The notes beneath the pieces are model-generated. The model ran no database searches. It was not told the origin of the DNA and saw nothing but the letters and a program-made list of their open reading frames with translations. 64,000 bases of DNA from Williamsia faeni (GTDB taxonomy: Bacteria; Actinomycetota; Actinomycetes; Mycobacteriales; Mycobacteriaceae), in contig QJJF01000007.1 in assembly GCA_003202005.1 (NCBI GenBank), forward strand, positions 62,001 to 126,000, written 5' to 3'. Numbering within the stretch: the first letter of the stretch is position 1; every line of letters starts with the position of its first letter. The translations under genes were made by a program, and so were the position numbers. This document shows positions 39,601 through 47,016 of this stretch, one piece after another.

Positions 39601-40002
39601 TGCGGTGTCGATGTCGGTGCGCGTCGCCGATGTCGCGAGCTCGTTGCGGAACACCACCGTCACGCCACTTGCCGATGCGTTGACCACAAGCGCGTTCGCG
39701 TTGTAGCGCTCGGCCCCCGGCGGCATGGTCGCCAGGACCAGTCCGCCGTCCTCCGGAAGTGTCCCGATCAGGGAGCAGGGGATGGTCGCATCGAAGGCCT
39801 TCGGCGTTTGCGCGATCAGCGGCGCGGTGACCGATGCGGTCTCGGAAGAAAGTTGCTGGCCAGTGGGCCATTCAATCGCGGCGGTGGACTGCTTGACTGG
39901 CAGCAGAGGAGTAATCGCACAGAACACGATCCCCACCAGACCGGCAACGATTGCGACCCAACGGACTGTCCCCGCACTGGGGAGGTGAGAGGACACAGGC
40001 AC
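36670..40002 (-). CDS. embA: Arabinosyltransferase EmbA
   Basis: Partner of EmbB in building the branched hexa-arabinofuranosyl ends. The 1110-residue protein shows the Emb topology, with LPVKQSTAAIEWP after the first helix, the catalytic loop GTADDGYILNMGRASESAGY, the conserved FTPTKWTIHFG and a C-terminal domain closing in GWGRTGPLRVVP, which is the EmbA-type ending and separates it from EmbB and EmbC. HIWSTPSGAGAEFVGLG is likewise EmbA-like. GTG 40002 lies 70 bases after the embC stop; a second GTG two codons later is possible. Confidence 0.94.
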   Translation of the reverse strand: MPVSSHLPSAGTVRWVAIVAGLVGIVFCAITPLLPVKQSTAAIEWPTGQQLSSETASVTAPLIAQTPKAFDATIPCSLIGTLPEDGGLVLATMPPGAERYNANALVVNASASGVTVVFRNELATSATRTDIDTAKCRELHIWSTPSGAGAEFVGLGPAALLGIDSRPQFDGVFTALSTSDVEAAAAQGLSVTTTVDTRFDNSPTAIKSLVVILGAIAIVVSLVCLVLLDRLDGYHRNLGKRSWKRLLRPRASDIAVTAVLVIWHFLGAGTADDGYILNMGRASESAGYLANYYRYYGIAEAPFDWYYSFLAAWSEVSTSGLWMRIPSLLAGLASWFILSRVLLPRLGAGVRRSGWAVWAAAGVFTAFWMPFASGLRSESIIILGSLLTWWAVEQAIATRRLFPAAVAAMVAGLTLALAPQGVIAIAVLIVGARPMLRIVIERSRESSTTPRGRWVNLAALAAPSAAAAALVVLVVFRDQTLATVFDAIRTRYVVGPTISWWQEYLRYYFLTVATPDGALTRRIPVLLLLASVFVTLAVMLRRSKIRTVDPGPVWRLLGATLITLLLLMFTPTKWTIHFGIFAGFAAALAATATIAVAQSAARSTRNLSVFIAGLMFAMAAAMAGDNAWPYAYDFGISWFDKAPVLAGREVSTIFLILAVVAGAVAIWQHLRLDFVQNKGLVHTGGDDDTANKADRRRLNVASSPIALIAGFMVICMLAVFAKAALARYPSYTVLDTNLDTLRGNSCAMADAVLVEQDANEGMLTPAGGVSDSDALAGENPVGFTPDGVPESLTPEAESTRPGQMNVSASSNKPFLIAGAGAGIAGGYGPETVNGSTVALPFGLDPATTPVLGSYGYNSGEATLTTGWYELPARDSSPILAFSAAGPVLSMNEEGVMTFGQQLMVQFGIAEADGTFTDVGSQIRPIDPGPDKPNRPWRNLVIPMDQVPAQATGVRIIAKDNNVNLKQWLAITPPRAPQLKTLQDVVGSQAPTLIDFSVASQFPCQRPFAITNGVAEIPEWRILPERTTALSQSKTWQSAEDGGVLGVSESVTSANTVATYLDDDWYRSWGSLEVLTPLVPDAPEANIVTGTETKWGWSRTGPLRVVPQENE

Positions 40003-40072
40003 GAGTCACGATGGTATTGCACCGACCTGAGAGCCCGAACCTGCCCCGAACGAGCGGGCGGTCCGGGCCGTC

Positions 40073-43000
40073 TCAGTGGCGAATCGGTGCCGGACTCCAC
40101 AGGCCCGACCGCGTTGCGGTTCCCAGGTCCAGTTCGGCCACCTCGGCGGGTTCACCGTACGGCTGGTACTTCACGAGCGAACCCCAGTCGCGGCCGATGT
40201 CGCCCTCGAGGTACGACGGCACCGTGGTCTGGTCCAGCGCGACCTCGATCCACCCCAGCGGTCCGCCACCGAATGCGTCGGACCAGGCGCCGACAGCCGC
40301 CAACAGATCGGCACCCGGTGCGATCCGCCACTGCGGGATCTCCGCAACGCCGTACTTGTGGCCGAACGGACGCTGGCAGGGGAAGGCCAGGCCATTGGTC
40401 CAGTCGATCTGCACCGGATCAGTGCTGCCCACCATGGTCTGCAGAGTCTGCAGATGCGGGGTCCGTGGCGGGGTCACGGCGATGAAGCTGTCCTGCGCGA
40501 GGTTCTCGTCCTCGGCCACGATCCGGATCGCGGTGGCCTCGGCGGGGAACGAACTGCGGTAGGTGCGCAGATCACGCCACGACGGACGCGGACCCGGATC
40601 GATCAGGTCGACCTCGCCGGCCACCTCGAAGTCCTCGTCTGAGGTGCCGGAGCCGGTGGAGTACTCCATCGTGAGGTGCTCGATGTCGAATTCACCGGCC
40701 ACTGCCATCGTCACCAGCGGGGTATCGGGGCTGCGCGGGGGCAGTCGGTACCAGGACGAGGTCAGGTATGACGGGAACTGATCGTTTTCTGAATAGCTGC
40801 CGAGAACCGGGGTTTTTGTCGCGTCGAGCCCGAACGGCAACTTCGCGTTGCTGCCGTTGATACCGGTCACGTCGGCCTCGCCGCCGCCGGTGCCTCCGGC
40901 GTTCGAATTGAGGACGTCCGGCGATGTCGCGACATTGCCGCCGAGGACCCCGAGGCTGGCGGCGCTGGCAGACGAGTTGAGTGTCAACGGCAGGCCGTTG
41001 GGCGTGAACCCGGACGTCGCCGGGGGTACTGCCCCCGGCGCTTGGGTTCCGACGAGACCGTCGACGATCTTGCCGTCGACAGGTTCGAGCAGATCCGCGG
41101 TGGGATCTGGCTCGACGAGGACCTTGTCGGCCATTGCGCAGATATCACCGGTCAATGCGTCCACGTTCGACGACGGGATCGAGAACGACCCGCTCTGTTT
41201 CACTCCGGAGGCAACGGATGTGATCAGCAGGAAGACGACGACGAACACGCCCGCAACGGCCAGTGGTGAGGCGGCGAGGGTGCCCACCCAGCGTCGGCCG
41301 GGCCTGGCGGTCCCGGAGGTGCTCGATGTCGCCGAGTGCTCGAACGGTTCCCGGAAGTGGAACCAGAAGGCGGCCAGGAGTGCCACCACGCACAGATACA
41401 ACAGCAGGGTGCCGAGTGCGACGCCCATCCGGACGGGCATTGCACCCCACGGCATACCCCAATTGGAGACGTAGAAGGAGGCGTTGGGTGCGGTGAACGA
41501 CAGACCCGTGATGAACAAGACCAGCGCGATGAACAGCATTCGGTTGCGCCTTGCGTGCATGGCCTCGGAGCTCACGGCGATGGCAGCGATGGCAGCCAAC
41601 GCTGCGGCCAAGCCCGCGAACACGCCGAACTGATGTGTCCATTTGGTCGGTGTGAACATCAGGAAGATCAGTGACGCGAACGTGATGCCGACAATGCGCC
41701 GCGCCGGACCGAGTGCGGTTCCGGGGATCCGGCTCTTTCGGATCAGCATCGCTCCCGAGACCACGAGTCCGACCAGCATCGCGAGCACGGCGAATCGGCG
41801 CCCGATCGAACCGTTGGCCGAGAATTCGAACAGTGCGGTGTAGCGATCGAACTCGTTGAACCACTTGAGCGACGGACCGAGTGCGGTCTTCATTCTGGTC
41901 GACTGTGTGAAGGCCGCCAACGTGAGATCCGAGAACACCACGAAGATCACCGACACCCCGGCCGCGCCCACCGGTGCCAGCAGCGCGAGGTAACTCTGAA
42001 GCCCTCCGCCGATCACCTTGGCTCTCTTGATGAGCGCCATCACCATCGGCCGGGCGCCGGCGATCAACGCGGCCACGGCCATCAGGCCGGTCGGACCGGC
42101 CGCGAGGCTGAATGCCCCGATGGTGCAGGCCACAGCGGCGGGCAGTATTCGTCCCGTGGCGATGGCACGTTCCACCGAACACCAGGTGAGCAGTGCCCCC
42201 AGGCAGATGATCGGCTCGGGGCGCAGACCGTTGTTGAACGGGAACCACGACGCCATGAACACAAACGCCGCGGTCCACGGGACGATGCGATTGGTGGTGG
42301 CCGCGCGTCCGAGTCGGGGTAGCACTTCGTGAGAGATGATGAGCCACACCAGGATTCCGCAGACCAATGCGGGTATCCGCATCCACGGACTGGCGGTGGT
42401 GACGTGCGCGAGCCAGCCGAAGATCTGGTAATACCAGCCGAATGGGGCTTCGGGTGCGCCGTACCACCGGTAGTAGTTGGCGGTATAGCCGGCGTGTTCG
42501 GCGACCCGCGACATGGTCAGGATGTAGCCGTCGTCGGAGGTGTTGATACCGACTATGTGCCAGATCACCAAACCGCCGATGACCACGGCGTCGCGGGCAT
42601 TGAAGCGCCACCAGTTCTGCGGCAGGAATCGCCGGTGTCTACGGCCGTCGGTTCCGTCGAGGACGGCGAGCGCGCCGAGTGAGATCACGGTCAGCACGAC
42701 ACCGATCGCGATGGCCATCCATTTCAGCACCGTGGGGGCCGTGGTGTAGCGGTCGTCGATGGTGGCGTGTGCCGTCAGTTCAGGCAGGGTGTCGGCGGAA
42801 CCGGTGAGGTCGGTGTAGATGCCGGTGAGTTGGGGGCGCTGGTCGCCGTTGGTTATTTCCCCGATCAGCGGCTCACCCTCGCTGTCGGACATGCCGACGA
42901 ACTCGGCCCGCACCGACTCGAAGGTGGCGGTGACGTCGATGCGCTGACAATCCTGCGACCGGATCTGGGCGAGGGTCGCGTAGGCGACGGGGGTGTTGCG

Positions 43001-43495
43001 GACCACGACTTCGACGACCTGCCGGTCCAGGGCGTCGGTGGCCTGGCCGGCCTTACGGATGAACAGCCCCCGGGCGACGGCCTTCTCGGCCTCCTTCGGG
43101 AGGGTCGAGACCAGGACGGTCTGACCTTGTTCTGTCAGGTCGTCGATGGCCGGGCAGGGAATCGAGATCTGGAGATCGACCGGCACATAGGAGATCAGTG
43201 GAGCCAGGACCGACTGCAGCTTGTTCTGCTGCGGCCAGTTCAGGTCGGCGGTTGTCTGGGTGACCGGGAGCAGCGGTGTGAGCAGCGCAAGGAAGATTCC
43301 GGCGAGACCGGTGATGATCGCGGTGATCTTCGCGATGCGAACCCGGTCTCGGCTTACGGTGCCGACAGACTGCGGCGTGTTGTCTATGTCGGCGGCATCT
43401 GGCACAAGGTCAGATGCTATCGGTCGATCGCCCGGGGTCGGCGGGCGTGTCGGAATGACCAGCGGTCGGGGTGGCGCGCAATGCACTGACCGCAT
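40073..43495 (-). CDS. embC: Arabinosyltransferase EmbC
   Basis: In mycobacteria EmbC makes the arabinan of lipoarabinomannan. The assignment rests on first position in the operon and on the C-terminal RSGLWSPAPIRH, which matches EmbC. The protein has about 1140 residues: a long poorly conserved N-terminal tail, LLPVTQTTADLNWPQ after helix 1, the catalytic NTSDDGYILTMSRVAEHAGY with the usual Met, FTPTKWTHQFG, and a C-terminal lectin-like region. The start is uncertain: ATG 43495 has no clear ribosome site and would leave only about 20 bases to the divergent aroQ start, while GTG 43405 is an alternative nearer the conserved part. Confidence 0.92.
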   Translation of the reverse strand: MRSVHCAPPRPLVIPTRPPTPGDRPIASDLVPDAADIDNTPQSVGTVSRDRVRIAKITAIITGLAGIFLALLTPLLPVTQTTADLNWPQQNKLQSVLAPLISYVPVDLQISIPCPAIDDLTEQGQTVLVSTLPKEAEKAVARGLFIRKAGQATDALDRQVVEVVVRNTPVAYATLAQIRSQDCQRIDVTATFESVRAEFVGMSDSEGEPLIGEITNGDQRPQLTGIYTDLTGSADTLPELTAHATIDDRYTTAPTVLKWMAIAIGVVLTVISLGALAVLDGTDGRRHRRFLPQNWWRFNARDAVVIGGLVIWHIVGINTSDDGYILTMSRVAEHAGYTANYYRWYGAPEAPFGWYYQIFGWLAHVTTASPWMRIPALVCGILVWLIISHEVLPRLGRAATTNRIVPWTAAFVFMASWFPFNNGLRPEPIICLGALLTWCSVERAIATGRILPAAVACTIGAFSLAAGPTGLMAVAALIAGARPMVMALIKRAKVIGGGLQSYLALLAPVGAAGVSVIFVVFSDLTLAAFTQSTRMKTALGPSLKWFNEFDRYTALFEFSANGSIGRRFAVLAMLVGLVVSGAMLIRKSRIPGTALGPARRIVGITFASLIFLMFTPTKWTHQFGVFAGLAAALAAIAAIAVSSEAMHARRNRMLFIALVLFITGLSFTAPNASFYVSNWGMPWGAMPVRMGVALGTLLLYLCVVALLAAFWFHFREPFEHSATSSTSGTARPGRRWVGTLAASPLAVAGVFVVVFLLITSVASGVKQSGSFSIPSSNVDALTGDICAMADKVLVEPDPTADLLEPVDGKIVDGLVGTQAPGAVPPATSGFTPNGLPLTLNSSASAASLGVLGGNVATSPDVLNSNAGGTGGGEADVTGINGSNAKLPFGLDATKTPVLGSYSENDQFPSYLTSSWYRLPPRSPDTPLVTMAVAGEFDIEHLTMEYSTGSGTSDEDFEVAGEVDLIDPGPRPSWRDLRTYRSSFPAEATAIRIVAEDENLAQDSFIAVTPPRTPHLQTLQTMVGSTDPVQIDWTNGLAFPCQRPFGHKYGVAEIPQWRIAPGADLLAAVGAWSDAFGGGPLGWIEVALDQTTVPSYLEGDIGRDWGSLVKYQPYGEPAEVAELDLGTATRSGLWSPAPIRH

Positions 43496-43514
43496 GGGGT
43501 GGAAAATGGGCGCA

Positions 43515-43958
43515 ATGAGCGAAAAGCTGCCTGTCCTGTTGCTGAACGGACCGAATCTCAACACGCTCGGGACCAGACAACCGGAGATCTACGGTTCCGA
43601 GTCCCTGGACGATGTGGTGGCGCTCGCGACCGCGACCGCCGCCGAGCAGGGCTTTGCCGTCGATGCCCGGCAGACGAACCACGAGGGCGAGATGCTCGAG
43701 TGGATACAGCAGTCCCGCGGCCAGGTCAGCGGGATAGTGATCAATCCGGGCGCCTGGACCCACACCTCTATCGCACTGCGCGATGCCCTGGTGATTCCGG
43801 AGGTGCCGGTGATCGAGGTTCACATCAGCAACGTGCACTCTCGCGAGGAGTTCCGGCACCGGTCATACGTCTCGCCGATCGCCTCGGGTGTGATCGCCGG
43901 CTTCGGAATTCGTGGATATGAGTTCGCGCTGCGCCGGATCATCGACCTGGTCGGCTGA
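43515..43958 (+). CDS. aroQ: Type II 3-dehydroquinate dehydratase
   Basis: Third enzyme of the shikimate pathway, dehydrating 3-dehydroquinate. The 147-residue protein has the type II hallmarks: LLLNGPNLNTLGTRQPEIYG at the start with the catalytic Tyr, the flexible Arg-containing loop, QTNHEGEMLEWI, INPGAWTHTSIALRDAL, and EVHISNVHSREEFRHRSY with the catalytic His. ATG 43515 is chosen by comparison to the family; an ATG 9 bases earlier is possible. It is divergent from embC and not part of an aromatic gene cluster here. Confidence 0.96.
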   Translation: MSEKLPVLLLNGPNLNTLGTRQPEIYGSESLDDVVALATATAAEQGFAVDARQTNHEGEMLEWIQQSRGQVSGIVINPGAWTHTSIALRDALVIPEVPVIEVHISNVHSREEFRHRSYVSPIASGVIAGFGIRGYEFALRRIIDLVG

Positions 43959-44279
43959 GGTCCGCCGTCACCCGCTTGACGGACATTGTGGCGAGGGTCA
44001 CAAGGACCGGCGGAGAATGGTGTCAACTGGGTGGAAGCGCGCAGAACCGGACATGTTCTCCCAGTTCAGTGACCCGGACGTGTCTCGCGGGAAGGTTGTG
44101 GCGATCTACTCGGTTATGATCCAGCAGAGTCATTGCGCCCTTCCGGGCGCCGGATGAGTATGGAGTTGTACCGGGCCGCGATGTGAGCGCGGTAGTTTCG
44201 CGTTCGGCCCTGGTCATCGGGGCAGGCGTTTTCTGGGTTTTGTCGAGGTGCGTGGAGGTTCTATGCGGGAGTTTTGCGT
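43959..44279 (+). promoter_or_regulatory. 321-bp spacer upstream of the PAP2/membrane-protein operon
   Basis: No gene is supported. TATGAT at 44114-44119 is a good -10 match without a convincing -35, and would give a leader of about 150 bases. A small hairpin GCGCCC-TTCC-GGGCGC occurs at 44135-44150 within that leader. Confidence 0.35.
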
Positions 44280-45203
44280 ATGACGCTCCGCGATGACCGC
44301 CGACCCGCTGCCACCGACCCCAAGGGCGGCGCGCTTGATGCCGCCGACATGGACTCCGCAGGATTTGATTCCGCGGAGTTCGACACCTATGAATCTGAAC
44401 TGGTCCAGACCGGGTTTCGAGCGTTCGCCACCCGCGTCAACCGCTATCTCGCCAGGCCGCGATGGTGGCTTGAAGTCCTCATCCTCGGTGCCCTGTACGC
44501 AGTGTATTCGCTGGTCCGCAACAGCGTCGGCGATGTTGCCGACCAGGCCTACCGCAATGCAAATGACATCTTGCGCTTCGAGGATGCCTGGCACATGGCG
44601 CTCGAGCGGCCATTGAATGAACTTGTCCACACCACCGGGTGGCTTGCCAATGTTGTCGCCCTGCAATACGCGACCCTGCACTTCTGGGTGACCCCGGCAG
44701 TGTTGATCTGGCTGATGTTCCGGCGCAAGCAGCACTACCGCAAGGTCAGTGGCGTGCTCATCGTCACCACGGGTCTGGCACTGATCGGCTTCTACAGCAT
44801 GCCCACGGCACCCCCGCGGTTGCTCGCCAACGAAGGTTTTGTCGACGTCATGGCGCAGACCGCGTCGTGGGGTTGGTGGCCGGCGTCCGGTGCACCCGGA
44901 AGCGACGCGATATCGAACCAGTTCGCTGCCATGCCGTCGTTGCACTGCGCATGGGCGACCTGGTGCGGCGTGGTGTTGTTCTGCTTCGCGAAGTGGAATT
45001 GGGTGCGGATTCTTGGATTGCTCTACCCATTGACCACCTACTTCGTCGTGATGGGTTCGGGTAACCACTTCATTCTCGACGTCGTCGCCGGCGTGGCGTT
45101 GCTGGCCATCGCAGCCCTGATCATCTACGCATCCGCTCTGCTGCGTTGGTGGCGCCACCGATCGGCTGCAACGCCGACCAGGTCCGGAGTGCCGCTCGGA
45201 TGA
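44280..45203 (+). CDS. PAP2-superfamily membrane protein (Aur1/inositolphosphotransferase-like)
   Basis: A 307-residue membrane protein with an acidic N-terminal tail and about six helices. The PAP2-type motifs are AMPSLHCAWAT near residue 220 and MGSGNHFILDVVAG near 258, containing the two His and one Asp of the active site; the first motif, YSMPTAPPRLL, is of the Aur1 type rather than K-RP. Such proteins transfer or hydrolyse phospho-groups on lipids at the outer face of the membrane. GGGAG lies 8 bases before the ATG; a TTG two codons earlier is possible. It is coupled by a 4-base overlap to the next gene. Confidence 0.82.
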   Translation: MTLRDDRRPAATDPKGGALDAADMDSAGFDSAEFDTYESELVQTGFRAFATRVNRYLARPRWWLEVLILGALYAVYSLVRNSVGDVADQAYRNANDILRFEDAWHMALERPLNELVHTTGWLANVVALQYATLHFWVTPAVLIWLMFRRKQHYRKVSGVLIVTTGLALIGFYSMPTAPPRLLANEGFVDVMAQTASWGWWPASGAPGSDAISNQFAAMPSLHCAWATWCGVVLFCFAKWNWVRILGLLYPLTTYFVVMGSGNHFILDVVAGVALLAIAALIIYASALLRWWRHRSAATPTRSGVPLG

Positions 45204-46783
45204 GTTTTCCGGTCGCAACGCCGCTGTTGCGTTGGCGGCCACTGCTGCCGATGGTGCTGGCAGTGGTGGCAATTGTGTCGCTCTGGCTCGCGCATCCGAC
45301 GGTCGGAGACCTGCAAGCGGCCATTGCGCGTGAAGAGGCGGCTCGTTCGGGTGTCGGACTGGGCTATTGGTTCGGTTGGTACGGCGGCGTATCCCCTGGT
45401 AGCTACTCGCTGATCGTTCCGAATCTGTCGACATTGACCGGGTCGCTACCGTTGCTGTGCATCGCGACCGCCGTCATCGTCGCGCTGTCGATCCCACTGT
45501 CCAAAGGTGCCACCTATCCCACGGCGCTGATGTGGGCGATCACCACGGCGGCGGTCCTCAACATGTTGTCGGGCCGGGTCGCCTTTTCGGTCGGCGCCGC
45601 GATAGCGCTGGCCGCGATCGTTGCGCTCAAGCGAAACCTCTTGCCGCTGGCGGCCATCGGATTGTTGGTGGCCGGTCTGGCGAGCCCGCTGGCCCCGGCG
45701 TTCGTGGGCCTGGCGGCTTTGCCGTTCGCATTCGGGAAGGATGACCGGGCACGCAAGGCCTGGTGGGTGCTCGGGGGTGCTGCGCTCGGCGTCGGTGTGC
45801 CGTTCGTGATGTTCGGTGCCCCCGGCGCACAGAGTTTCCCGGTCACCACGTTGTTCTGGGTGCTGCTGATCGCGATCGGCGCATCATTTGCGCTGACCAT
45901 CCCACCTGCCCGATGGATCGTGCCGCTGGCCACCGGGGTGGCGATCCTCATGTTCCTCGTGCCGACCGGCATCGGTTCCAACCTGAGTCGGTTCTTCTGC
46001 CTGGTGCTGCCATGCATCTGCCTGTTCTATTCGAAGAAGTCGTTGAAGTTCTTGGCGATTGCCCTGGCGCCGGCACTGGTCTATGCGGTGTTCGTGGCGA
46101 CGGCGGACCAGGTGGTCGGCGCGGATTCCGGGCAGAGTGAAACCTCGTACACCCCGTTGCAGTCCCTGCTGCTCGCGCAACCGGAGATCAACAATCATCG
46201 AGTGGAACTCGTCGATGCCCAAACGCATGCCGGGGCACACAAACTCGGGCTCGACATCAAACTCGCCCGCGGCTGGGAGAATCAGTCGGATTCGAGGTTC
46301 AACCCGATCTTCTACGACAAGGACGCGCTGACGTCGGACTCGTACCGGCAGTGGCTGGCCGAGAATGCCGTGGCCTTTGTTGCTGTCTCCGCGGAACCGT
46401 TGCGGCAGCTGAAGAATGAGGCCGCGATGGTGGAGGACGGGCTTCCGTATCTCGATCGGATGTGGGGCAACGACGACTGGACGCTCTACCGTGTCGAGAA
46501 TCCGCAGCCGATCGTGCCGTCACCGCTCACCATCGTCGCGTCGTCACCGTCCAAACTCATCCTCAACGTGCCGAACTCGTCGCCACATCCGATGCAGTTG
46601 CGCTACAACAAGTATCTTGTCGCTCGCAGCAGCGTCGACGAATCGGTGTATGCCTGCATCCAGGAGACCAAGGACAGCTGGATCACCCTGCAGGCCCCGG
46701 TGCCCGGTGAATACACCCTCGAAGGTCTTCTCTCGGTCCGAGGTGTGGTCGGTGCCCAACCGGACGGCTGTGGAGCGTCCTAG
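45200..46783 (+). CDS. Polytopic membrane protein of unknown function, possible GT-C type
   Basis: A 527-residue protein I do not recognise. One N-terminal helix is followed by an exported loop with GLGYWFGWYGGVSPGSYSLI, then about nine more helices to residue 310, and a 200-residue exported C-terminal domain with WGNDDWTLYRVENP. That shape (helix, loop, multi-helix body, soluble tail) resembles GT-C lipid-donor glycosyltransferases, but no catalytic acidic pair is certain. Its ATG overlaps the PAP2 stop by 4 bases. Location between the emb and aftA/dprE genes suggests envelope glycan work, by inference only. Confidence 0.7.
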   Translation: MSFPVATPLLRWRPLLPMVLAVVAIVSLWLAHPTVGDLQAAIAREEAARSGVGLGYWFGWYGGVSPGSYSLIVPNLSTLTGSLPLLCIATAVIVALSIPLSKGATYPTALMWAITTAAVLNMLSGRVAFSVGAAIALAAIVALKRNLLPLAAIGLLVAGLASPLAPAFVGLAALPFAFGKDDRARKAWWVLGGAALGVGVPFVMFGAPGAQSFPVTTLFWVLLIAIGASFALTIPPARWIVPLATGVAILMFLVPTGIGSNLSRFFCLVLPCICLFYSKKSLKFLAIALAPALVYAVFVATADQVVGADSGQSETSYTPLQSLLLAQPEINNHRVELVDAQTHAGAHKLGLDIKLARGWENQSDSRFNPIFYDKDALTSDSYRQWLAENAVAFVAVSAEPLRQLKNEAAMVEDGLPYLDRMWGNDDWTLYRVENPQPIVPSPLTIVASSPSKLILNVPNSSPHPMQLRYNKYLVARSSVDESVYACIQETKDSWITLQAPVPGEYTLEGLLSVRGVVGAQPDGCGAS

Positions 46784-46836
46784 CCTTCCACTGGGCCCCT
46801 AATACCGCTCACCGTGCCTCAATCACCGCCTTGGGG

Positions 46837-46941
46837 CCCAAACCGCCGCCGAGCGTGCCCAAACCGCCGCCGAGCGTGCCCAAACCGCCGCCGAGCGTGC
46901 CCAAACCGCCGCCGAGCGTGCCCAAACCACCGCCGAGCGTG
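46837..46941. repeat. Five tandem copies of a 21-bp unit
   Basis: Units of 21 bp beginning CCCAAACCGCCGCCGAGCG run from 46837 to 46941; copies 1-4 are identical and copy 5 differs by one base. Degenerate pieces flank it (near 46811 and inverted near 46970-46999). The array lies in the 233-bp spacer between two convergent genes. The unit is a rotation of the GAGCGTGCC-type repeat at 32897-33072. Confidence 0.93.
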
Positions 46942-47016
46942 CCAATAATGCTCATGCCCTGGGATTTTCGGCACGGTCGACGGTGATTAAGGCACGGTCG
47001 GCGGGGGTGGCTCGTG

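Noticed and set aside
46837-46941. CRISPR array
   Set aside because: The 21-bp units are directly tandem with no unique spacers and no cas genes are near.
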